Below, one piece after another: positions 18,212 through 26,400 of a stretch of DNA of 58,389 nucleotides. The translations under genes and the position numbers were made by a program. The DNA comes from Clostridium sp. (GTDB taxonomy: Bacteria > Bacteroidota > Bacteroidia > Bacteroidales > Bacteroidaceae). The number at the start of each line of letters is the position of its first letter. Within the stretch, counting starts at the first letter, position 1. Location: positions 1-58,389 of the forward strand of contig JAMPGY010000006.1 in assembly GCA_023663705.1 (NCBI GenBank), given 5' to 3'. The notes under the pieces were generated by a model. The model searched no databases and was not told the DNA's origin. It saw nothing but the letters and a program-made list of their open reading frames with translations.

Positions 18212-18245
18212 ACGTAAACACTGTGTGAGCAGTGGGCATTTACGT
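18212..18245 (+). other. Imperfect hairpin in the long leader before the HU-like gene
   Basis: ACGTAAA+CACTG (18212-18223) can pair with CAGTG+TTTACGT (18230-18245) with a 4-nt bulge. No T-run follows. It is part of the non-coding stretch 17940-18520, which otherwise holds only the promoter boxes and the 22-bp repeats. Confidence 0.4.
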
Positions 18246-18304
18246 GGCGCATGAGGTGAGGTAAACACCTGTCTGATGATGCCGGACACACAGGCTTATT
18301 GCGT

Positions 18305-18414
18305 GTCAGCTCCTTGTCGGAAGAGAGTCAACCCGCTATCGAAAACCCGTCAACCCGCTATCGAAAAGGTGTCAACCCGCTATCGAAACGTTGTCAAACC
18401 ACTGTCGGAAAGCT
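18305..18414 (+). repeat. Five tandem 22-bp direct repeats (iteron-like)
   Basis: Units start at 18305, 18327, 18349, 18371 and 18393, an exact 22-bp period. The three central units share GTCAACCCGCTATCGAAA and differ only in the last 3-4 bases; the outer two are degenerate (GTCAGCTCCTTGTCGGAAG and GTCAAACCACTGTCGGAAA). A period of about two helical turns puts every unit on the same DNA face, as expected for a protein-binding array. The array ends about 107 bp before the start of the HU-like gene. Confidence 0.9.
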
Positions 18415-18520
18415 GCGGTTTCATGCTTCGGCGGCCGTCAGACAGCAGGTAGGCAGATAGTGTGCCGGGCATACGGCCGGCGACACTGTTTCGGACGAAC
18501 GAATCAAACAACCAGAGGAT

Positions 18521-19174
18521 ATGATAGAATACAAGTTATTGAAGTCGGAAATGACCGGTGATGTGTATCCCCAGCAGGTGGTGCACCATACTTTCACGAC
18601 GGACGACCTGTACGACAGGCTCGTGAAGCGATTCGGATCGGTGGCGGTGGCCGTGCTGGGCGATGCTGTGGAACTGATAGCGCGCAATCTGGCCGAGGGA
18701 GGCACCGTGACACTGGACGGACTGGGCACGTTCTCCCTCCGTCTGGGTATGGGCAAGAGCGGGATGAAGGACTTCGACGACGTCCGTTCGCAGGACATCA
18801 TGGTCAGCGGCGTGCGCTTCAATGCCTGCCGTGGGCTGCGCGAACGCGTGGCTGCCCAGGAGCGCCACCTGCAGCGCGGCGACAAGGTGAGGCATGGCAT
18901 CACCGCCGTGGACCGCTGGGTGATGATCTATGCCTATGTGTGTGATCTCCACGCATGCCGGTCGGTTCCTGTGGACGAGATCACCCTGACAAGTCGCACT
19001 TATCAAAGTGTCACCGGGTGCACGGCCTACACCGCACGCAAGGAATTGGAACAGTTGTGCCGGGAGGGCAAGTTGCGCGCGATTCCGGCAGGATGCTACA
19101 AAGTGTACGCCTTGTCGCGCGAACTGGGCGACCGGCTGATGAGCGGAGAGCGTGAGCACCTGACGGGATTGTGA
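18521..19174 (+). CDS. HU-like DNA-binding protein with C-terminal extension
   Basis: A 217-aa protein of the Bacteroidales HU-like type. Residues 1-125 resemble an HU/IHF fold: a helical start, LYDRLVKRFGSVAVAVLGD, and the beta-arm region GTVTLDGLGTFSLRLG. The C-terminal half (about 135-210) looks like a winged-helix module (ITLTSRTYQSVTGCTAYTAR followed by a wing), so it may bind DNA with two domains. Ordinary HU is about 90 aa, so this is over twice normal length. It follows the repeat array by about 107 bp and starts a co-directional four-gene cluster; autoregulation through the repeats is an inference. Confidence 0.75.
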   Translation: MIEYKLLKSEMTGDVYPQQVVHHTFTTDDLYDRLVKRFGSVAVAVLGDAVELIARNLAEGGTVTLDGLGTFSLRLGMGKSGMKDFDDVRSQDIMVSGVRFNACRGLRERVAAQERHLQRGDKVRHGITAVDRWVMIYAYVCDLHACRSVPVDEITLTSRTYQSVTGCTAYTARKELEQLCREGKLRAIPAGCYKVYALSRELGDRLMSGEREHLTGL

Positions 19175-19215
19175 ATGAGAAACGGAAAGTACATATATAA
19201 TTAAAGGTATAGAAA

Positions 19216-19842
19216 ATGGATATTAAGGCCAATAAAGACGAATTTATCGAATTGTTGCGCTCCACGCAGCGCGACGGAGTGGACGAAGTGATCGAGGAAC
19301 TGGAACGGTTGGGATTCTTCACCGCTCCGGCATCCGCCGGACACCATCTCAACACCGAAGGCGGACTGGTGGCTCACTCGCTCAATACGTGTCGGTGCGG
19401 GCTTGCCGTGTGGGAGGCTATGAAGACGGTGGATGCCTCGGTGGAGAAGGAAGTGACGCGTGAGAGCATCATTCTGGCCGCGTTGCTGCATGACGTCTGC
19501 AAGGCCGACATTTATCGCCGCACGGTGAAGAAGCGCAAGAATGCCATCGGCATGTGGGAGGATTCGGAAGGATATAAGGTGACCTACAAGAACTTCCCCA
19601 TGGGACATGGCGAGAAGTCGCTCGTGGTGGTGCTGTGTTGCGGACTGGAACTGACCGATGCCGAGATGCTGGCCATACGTTGGCACATGGGAGCCTGGGG
19701 GATCAACATGAACAGCTACGAGGACCAGCGCAGTTACGACACGGCACGGGCCCTCTATCCTCTCGTGTCCATCATACAGACGGCCGACGGACTGGCAGCC
19801 TCCATCGTGGAACGATCCGCTGACGGCATGGATGATTTATAA
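19216..19842 (+). CDS. HD-domain phosphohydrolase
   Basis: A 208-aa protein with an HD metal-dependent phosphohydrolase pattern: early His residues in AGHHLNTEGGLVAHSLNT, the HD pair in ILAALLHDVCKADIY, and later His residues in MGHGEKS and IRWHMGAW. Members hydrolyse nucleotides or phosphoesters; the substrate cannot be predicted. It starts 41 bp after the HU-like stop and ends 30 bp before the flavodoxin/ferredoxin gene, consistent with an operon. No signal peptide or membrane segment is seen, so it is cytoplasmic. Confidence 0.8.
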   Translation: MDIKANKDEFIELLRSTQRDGVDEVIEELERLGFFTAPASAGHHLNTEGGLVAHSLNTCRCGLAVWEAMKTVDASVEKEVTRESIILAALLHDVCKADIYRRTVKKRKNAIGMWEDSEGYKVTYKNFPMGHGEKSLVVVLCCGLELTDAEMLAIRWHMGAWGINMNSYEDQRSYDTARALYPLVSIIQTADGLAASIVERSADGMDDL

Positions 19843-19872
19843 TCATTATGTTCAAATAAACACTGCAGGACA

Positions 19873-20703
19873 ATGAAGAAAATCACGATGATATACTTTT
19901 CGCCCACGGGCACGTCGGCTCGTGTGGCGAGTGCCATAGTCAAGGGATTGAACGCAGGAGGTCAGGCCGAAGTGAGCCGTGTGGACATCACCCGTCAGGA
20001 CGCTCCGGAACAGGTATTTGATGCGGAAACGGTTGTGGTCATCGCAGCTCCGGTCTATGGAGGCCATCTGCCCCGGATTGCAGCCGAACGCATGCAGGCG
20101 TTGCGCGGACAGGACACGCCGGCGGTGCTGGTGGCCGTGTATGGCAACCGTGCTTTCGAGCATGCGCTCACCGATCTCGAAGCCTTTGCCGTGGAGCGGG
20201 GATTCGTGCCTGTGGCTGTGGGGGCCTTTGTGGGGGAACACTCCTACAGCACGCTCCGCACGCCGATAGCTGTCGGCCGCCCCGATGCCGATGATCTGGC
20301 TGTGGCCATTCGGCTGGGCGAGGAAGTGAGGAGCAAGTTGCAACGTTCCGTCTGCCGGCCTGTGGACGCCTCTGCACTGACCGACGAGCCGGCCGCCCCC
20401 GAATCGATGGCTAACTTCCGCGCCTTTGTGGCCGGCTATCAGCAACGGCAGGCTGTACAGCGGCAAGTGATTGTGCCGCAGGTACGGTCGCGCACTTGCA
20501 TACACTGCAGCCGTTGCGCCGTGTTGTGTCCCGTGAGGGCGATCCCTGTCGGGGATGAGGAGCACACCGATGCCTCGCGTTGCATCAAGTGCTGTGCCTG
20601 CGTGAAGCGTTGTCCCGTCAAGGCACGTACACTGGATTCTCCTTTTGCCCCTGTGTTGGCGGACAATTTCGGCACCCGTCGTCGGCCGCAGTATCTGTTG
20701 TAG
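19873..20703 (+). CDS. EFR1-type protein: flavodoxin-like domain fused to 2[4Fe-4S] ferredoxin
   Basis: A 276-aa electron-transfer protein. The N-terminus is flavodoxin-like with an FMN phosphate-loop pattern (MIYFSPTGTSARVA) and a second loop VVIAAPVYGGHLP. The C-terminus carries two four-cysteine clusters, CIHCSRCAVLCP and CIKCCACVKRCP (about 206-255), each fitting C-X2-C-X2-C-X3-C-P for a [4Fe-4S] centre. The usual role is an intramolecular electron conduit; the partner is unknown. It lies between the HD gene and a helicase-exonuclease gene on the same strand, 50 bp before the latter. Confidence 0.88.
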   Translation: MKKITMIYFSPTGTSARVASAIVKGLNAGGQAEVSRVDITRQDAPEQVFDAETVVVIAAPVYGGHLPRIAAERMQALRGQDTPAVLVAVYGNRAFEHALTDLEAFAVERGFVPVAVGAFVGEHSYSTLRTPIAVGRPDADDLAVAIRLGEEVRSKLQRSVCRPVDASALTDEPAAPESMANFRAFVAGYQQRQAVQRQVIVPQVRSRTCIHCSRCAVLCPVRAIPVGDEEHTDASRCIKCCACVKRCPVKARTLDSPFAPVLADNFGTRRRPQYLL

Positions 20704-20753
20704 GAAACGTGCCGGCCGGATGCATCCTTCTTTAGAAAAATAAAGCATTCAAT

Positions 20754-23369
20754 ATGAAGACATACAACGAGGATCAGATGCGTGCTATACGCGCCGGAGA
20801 GGGATATCACTTGGTGCTGGCTCCTCCCGGGTGCGGAAAGACGGACATTCTGGCCGAGCGCATAGCTTGTGCGCGGGAGAGGGGCACAGACTTCGCCGAC
20901 ATGCTCTGCCTCACGTTCACCAACCGTGCGGCACGGGGTATGCGCACACGCGTGATGGAGCGTGTGGGCGAGGATTCCCGCGAGGTGTTCATCGGCAATC
21001 TGCATCGGTTTTGTTCACACTTTTTATTCAACAACGCGCTCGTTCCACAGCATACGTCCATCATCGATGAGGAGGACATGACGGATATTCTGCTGGAAGA
21101 CGGTGGAACATTCTTCCTCAACCTGCAGGGACAGCCCGACAGGGGAAGGCTGAAAGCTGTGGACGAACTGGACAGCTACATTTCGCAGCGTGGGATGGGG
21201 CACCCGCAGGAGGTGATAAGTGTCTCCACAGCCGTCTATGAGCGCTACTATCGCATGGCTCTTCAGGCCGGCCTGAAGAGCGAGGCCGTGACGGGCGACG
21301 GTGAGGCGGAGACGCTGGTGCGCTACACGTTGCGCTACCGCGAATACAAACGAAACCGCCAGATGCTGGGATTCTCCGACATACTGATTTATGCCTACGA
21401 GCACTTGCGGAGAGATGCCGAAAGGACTTTCCACCGCTATCCCTGGGTGCAGGTGGACGAGGTGCAGGATTTGAATGCTCTGCAGCTGGCCATCATTGAT
21501 GAACTGACGGACACCCGTGGCGGATTCTCGGTGATGTATTTGGGTGACGAGCAGCAGGCTATATTCTCCTTTATGGGATCCAAACTGGGTCAGCTCGACT
21601 GCCTGAGGGAACGCTGTCGGGGGAACGTGATGAATCTGGGGACGAACTATCGCTCGCCGAGCTATTTGTTGGATGTTTTTAATACGTTTGCTGAGCGTGA
21701 ACTGGCTGTAGACCCCTCGCTCTTGCCCCGTCCGGTGCACGAGGATGTGTGCGATCGCTTCGATCTGATACTTACAGCCAACGATACGTCCGAGGACGAG
21801 ACAAACCGTGTGGCGAGGATGATAAACCACTATCTGCACTATGAGGGAGAGCGCGTGGCCGTGCTGGTGCCCACCAACATGATGGCCGACCGTGTGAGCC
21901 GGAAGTTGCACGAACAGGACATCGCCCACTTCAAGATATCGGGCACGGACATGTTTCGCACCAAGGACTACAAAATCCTTTCTTCGCTACTCACGGTGAG
22001 TGTCAACGAGTTCGCGTCAATGGCTTGGGTGCGTCTGCTTTATGGCATCGGATTCGTGCGCACGTCCGGAAGGGCGCGTGCTCTTGTGGGCTGTCTGAAA
22101 GACCTGATGATGACACCTGCCGACTTGCTGGCAGAGCAGTCGTATGTGTCGCGGTTTTTAGACGCATATGCCCGGCGCGAGTTTGTGTTCTTCGACACCG
22201 AGACCACCGGGCTCAATATGCTGGAGGACGACATCGTGCAGATTGCCGCTTTCAAGGTGAGGGCGGGGGAACGTGTGCCCGGATCGGACTTCAATCTCTT
22301 TCTTCACACCGACCGTGAGATACCTTCGCATCTGGGCGAACTGGTCAATCCGCTGGTGGAAGCCTATGCGGAAAATCCCCATGTCGGACGTCGTGAGGGC
22401 TTGGAGCGGTTCCTGCGCTACATCGGCGATTGCCCCGTGCTTGGGCATAATGTGGGGTTCGACTACCGCATCCTGCAAAGCAATGTGGAGCGAGCCATCG
22501 GCCGTTCCGTCACGCTCGATGTCTACGATTCGCTCCATCTCATCCGCTGTGTGGAGCCCCGGCTCAGGCGTTACAAACTGGCCTTTCTGCTCGACGAACT
22601 GAACCTTGAGGGGCAGAACTCCCATCTGGCCGATGAGGACATTGCAGCCACGAAGGCCGTTGTGGACTACTGCGTGCGGCGTGCACAGGGCATTGCCGAA
22701 GCGCAACGTTGTTTTACCGATAGCGTAAAGGTGAGGAATATTGTGGAAAGGATGAAAGTCCTGCGCATTCTGTTTGCCGATCTGCAAGAGGTGCTCCACC
22801 GTCCGGTGGAGGAGAGCGGACAGCGGTTGTCCACGGTCATGACTTCCTTGGCCAGGCGGCTCACTGCGCTTGGGTATATCCACATGGCCGAACCGGAAAA
22901 GTTTGAGCTTTTTCTGCGCTACATCGACAGCGAATGGTGTGGCGACGGTAGCCGGGAAACGCTTTGCGACCAGATAAGCGCCCACGTGAACGACATGACG
23001 ACAGGCATCAGCGAGGCCGACCTGCTGGATTGCGGAGCAAGCTATGATGGGCGGGTGTTTATCATGACGGTGTATAAGGGCAAGGGGCTGGAGTTTGAAA
23101 ACGTCATTGTGCTCGGGGCCAACGACGGCACCTATCCTTTCTATCAGGTGAACAAGGTGCTCGGTGCGCCTTGGGGGCACACGGCCGAGGAACTGCACGA
23201 GGCCGAACAGATGCGGCTGGAGGACGCCCGCAAGTTCTACGTGGCTTTGTCGCGTGCCCGCAAGCGTCTTTGCATCAGCTATTCCTTCCGTAACTCCTAT
23301 GGTATCCGCACTTGCCTCACCCCCTTTATGGATTGCATCGAACCGTATTTCTACACTGGGCGACAGTGA
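20754..23369 (+). CDS. UvrD/PcrA-type SF1 helicase with inserted DEDDh 3'-5' exonuclease domain
   Basis: An 871-aa protein combining a DNA helicase and a proofreading-type exonuclease. SF1 motifs frame the protein: Walker A PPGCGKT (24-30), LTFTNRAARGM, VQVDEVQDLN, LGDEQQAIFSFMG, NLGTNYRSP, then near the C-terminus TVYKGKGLEFENV and FYVALSRARKRL. Between them (about 477-645) sits a DnaQ-like nuclease: FFDTETTGLN, GHNVGFDYRIL and HLADEDIAA, giving the DEDDh set. The nuclease therefore interrupts the helicase where subdomain 2B normally lies. A repair or end-processing role is inferred. It ends at a hairpin at 23411-23454. Confidence 0.92.
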   Translation: MKTYNEDQMRAIRAGEGYHLVLAPPGCGKTDILAERIACARERGTDFADMLCLTFTNRAARGMRTRVMERVGEDSREVFIGNLHRFCSHFLFNNALVPQHTSIIDEEDMTDILLEDGGTFFLNLQGQPDRGRLKAVDELDSYISQRGMGHPQEVISVSTAVYERYYRMALQAGLKSEAVTGDGEAETLVRYTLRYREYKRNRQMLGFSDILIYAYEHLRRDAERTFHRYPWVQVDEVQDLNALQLAIIDELTDTRGGFSVMYLGDEQQAIFSFMGSKLGQLDCLRERCRGNVMNLGTNYRSPSYLLDVFNTFAERELAVDPSLLPRPVHEDVCDRFDLILTANDTSEDETNRVARMINHYLHYEGERVAVLVPTNMMADRVSRKLHEQDIAHFKISGTDMFRTKDYKILSSLLTVSVNEFASMAWVRLLYGIGFVRTSGRARALVGCLKDLMMTPADLLAEQSYVSRFLDAYARREFVFFDTETTGLNMLEDDIVQIAAFKVRAGERVPGSDFNLFLHTDREIPSHLGELVNPLVEAYAENPHVGRREGLERFLRYIGDCPVLGHNVGFDYRILQSNVERAIGRSVTLDVYDSLHLIRCVEPRLRRYKLAFLLDELNLEGQNSHLADEDIAATKAVVDYCVRRAQGIAEAQRCFTDSVKVRNIVERMKVLRILFADLQEVLHRPVEESGQRLSTVMTSLARRLTALGYIHMAEPEKFELFLRYIDSEWCGDGSRETLCDQISAHVNDMTTGISEADLLDCGASYDGRVFIMTVYKGKGLEFENVIVLGANDGTYPFYQVNKVLGAPWGHTAEELHEAEQMRLEDARKFYVALSRARKRLCISYSFRNSYGIRTCLTPFMDCIEPYFYTGRQ

Positions 23370-23410
23370 TTGTTTGACCAGTCCGGTATACAATACCGCC
23401 ATATAACGCC

Positions 23411-23454
23411 AACAGCACTCCGACAGTCGGTCAAGAGACTGCAGGAGTGCTGTT
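23411..23454. terminator. Stem-loop between helicase-exonuclease and GH78 genes
   Basis: AACAGCACTCC (23411-23421) pairs with GGAGTGCTGTT (23444-23454) around a 22-nt loop. CTTT follows on the plus strand. It lies between two convergent genes and probably serves as terminator. Confidence 0.65.
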
Positions 23455-23487
23455 CTTTGTAAGTTATAATCCGGTTGCGGAGCGATG

Positions 23488-26400
23488 TCAGTGCCGGTTC
23501 ACAGTCAGCTTATGTCCACCTGTGATGTAGAGACCGGCGGGGAGGCTGTGTATGTCGGAGCCAACAAACCGGCCGTCGGTGGTGTAGATGCCGGTGGCGA
23601 TGCGATTTCCGTTGTCCCGCATGGGGCTGACGATGCCATCGGGGACATCATCACCGGCATCGAACAGGATCTCGTAGCGTTCGGGGGCATCGGCCTCGTC
23701 GGTCAGCAGGCAGAGACGGAAGGGCGACAAGACAGATTCGTCTGTTGCCGGCACAAAGGCATTGCCTGTTTCGTTGAGCACATAAAGGCGCTGGCCGGTC
23801 GGGACAGAGAGGGTGGCGAGGCAGCCCGTCACGCCCGAGGGCAGGGTGGCGGGTGTGGCTGTGACGAAGAGTCCGCGCAGGGGAGCCTCGGTCTCCACGG
23901 CAGCCACATCCGTTCCGGTGTAGCGCATCAGGTAGGGCATGCCGGCCTCCAGTTCGTCCACCTCCTCCACGATGAGGCTTGCGGTGCCGCCCACTTGCGG
24001 ACGAACCTGTCCGAAGCGGTAGAAGGTGAATCCGGAGGGCAGACGGTGGGCCGGCACGTCGAATGGCAGGCAGAGGCCGTCGGGGCGTCCGTCGCGCGAG
24101 GCAAGACGGGTGTAGAACACGGAGTCGGTGACGGCGATGGCTTCGGCCAGGCAAGCGGGCGCTTCATCGGCCACATTGTAGCGGCGATAGACGCGCCAGA
24201 GGTTTTCGCCGGATGTGGTGCCGAAGGCATTCACGCCCGAATTGGCTCCATTGTCGAAGAAGAAGACGTGGTTGGCCGCGCGGCTACCGCCCTCTGTCTG
24301 TCGGTAGAAGTCGGCATTTCCGTTGGCCTCGATGTCCAGCCCCCAACGGCGCGGTGCCGTGCCCCACGAGAGCATGCGTCCGCCGTCGGCCAGCGACTGG
24401 AGCCACAGGCCGGACTCTGTGCTTTGCAGTTGCAGGCCGAAACTGGCTTGTGTGTCCACGGTGGCTGTGCCCGGATTATCCACGCGTAGCGTCACGGCAT
24501 GCGCCTCGTCGGCTCCGGTCACGAATTCGCCGTCGGTCTGTCCGTGGGCGGCACACCATCCCAGAAAGCGGCCCGAGTGGCCGTTGTGCACCGCTTCTTG
24601 TATCTTAATCTCGGAGCCGGCCGGGAGTTGTGTGCTGCGGTGCACCGGCATCCAGAAATTTTCGCGTCGGGCGGGGTCGTCGGTTGTCACGTCACCCGTG
24701 GTGAAACGGTAGCATCCCGAACCCACCTCCACGGTGGCTATGCTGTCTGTGTAACTTACGGCACTGATGCCGCAGGTGCCGGCTTCGAGGGGACTGCCGT
24801 CCTCGAGCAGCGCGTCTGCACCAGGGGCAAGGGGCACGCGGATGACGGCAGTAGTGCCGGTGGGCACGGTGAACTCATAGGTGAGTCCGCCCGAGGTGTG
24901 GCGCCGCCAGGCTGTGCGGATGGTGCCGTAGGGGCACTGCGAACGGATGTCGAGGCTGTGCATGTCGGCCGGTATCCAAGGCGCGAGTTCGATACGGTCG
25001 AAGGCTGTGCCGGCGTTGTGGATGCCGCCCAGTTCGCTGTAGAACCATTCCTCGATGTGATCCATCATGCAATGGTTCTGTGAGTTGTCTGCACGATTCA
25101 TGTCCCAGTATTCGGGCGTGGTGGTGCATCCGCTTTTCACAAAGAATCCGTAGCTGGGATAGTCGGTCTGGTTGGCCATGCGGTAGACCACATCGTTGTA
25201 GCCGTGTCGGGCAAGCGACATGATGACGGGTTTGAGTCCTATTTCACCCGTGCGTATGCGGTAGTTGTCGGCTTTCACCTTCTCGGCCAGAAGGGCAGCC
25301 ACGGCGGCCTCGTTGGCTTCGTCCACCAAGCCGTAGTAGAGTGCCATGCTGTATTCGGCTTGGTTTCCGTTGTTGTATACATTGCCGGAGCGCAGGAAGC
25401 GGTTGTTGAAGGCCGTCTTCACGTGGTCGGCCAGGTCGGTGTAGCGTGTGGCGTCGGCCGGCTCGTCCATCAGTTCGGCCATTTCGGCCATGGCGCGCAG
25501 CAGGTAGTAGTAGGTGGTGGTGATGGTGAACTCGGTGGGCGTCTGCACAGCCAGTCCGCACGAACTCTGTCCCCAGTCGGAGAGCACACTGTAGTTCTGC
25601 ATGATGTAGCCGTCGGTGCGCGTGGTGTAGTAGTCCATCAGGCGACGCATCTGCGGATAGTATCGCTTGAGGAGCGAGTCGTCGCCGTAGGTCTTGAGGC
25701 TGCGATAGGGCACAAGGATGGCCGTGCCGCCCCAGTTGGGATCATCGGCATAGACGTTCATATACCACGGTGCGGTGCTGGGCACGAAGCCGTTGTCGCC
25801 CTGTGCGTCGAAGCAGTCCATCACCACTTTGTCCCAGAAGGTGGTCATGTCGTAGTTGAAGCAGAGCGAGTTGAACATCTCGTTGGGCACGTCGAGCCAG
25901 CCCAGTTTCTCGCGCTGGGGGCAGTCGGTGATGGTGTTGTAGAGCTGGCTCTGTATGGCATCGCGGCACAGGGTGTGGATGTCGTTGAGCAGTGTGTTGG
26001 AGGTGGCGAACTGTCCGGTCTGCTCCATGGCCGAGCGTATGCGCAGGGCGGTGAAGTCGGAGGGTGAGGGAGCCTCGTCAAGTCCGCTCACCTGCATGTA
26101 ACGGAAGCCGTGGTACATGAATTCCGGTCCCCACGTCTCGGTCTCTGTGCCGCCGAAGGTGTATTCCTCATACACCACGCTTGTGCCCGTGTACCAGTTG
26201 TCGATATATCCGTTGCCGTTGGCATCCAGCCGTTCAAACTCGCGCAGGCGGATGGTCTGTCCGCGTTTGCCTCTGAGGCTGAAGCGGTAGGTTCCGGCGT
26301 AGTTGCGGCCGAAGTCCACCATGTAGTCGCCGTTGCTCATGCGGCGCACGTTCACGGCCGGCCACGTCTCCACCACGCGCAGAGGCTCGTGGGCGCGGGC

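Noticed and set aside
18305-18414. The 22-bp repeats as a CRISPR array
   Set aside because: Units are contiguous with only 3-4 variable bases, no spacers, and no cas genes are nearby.
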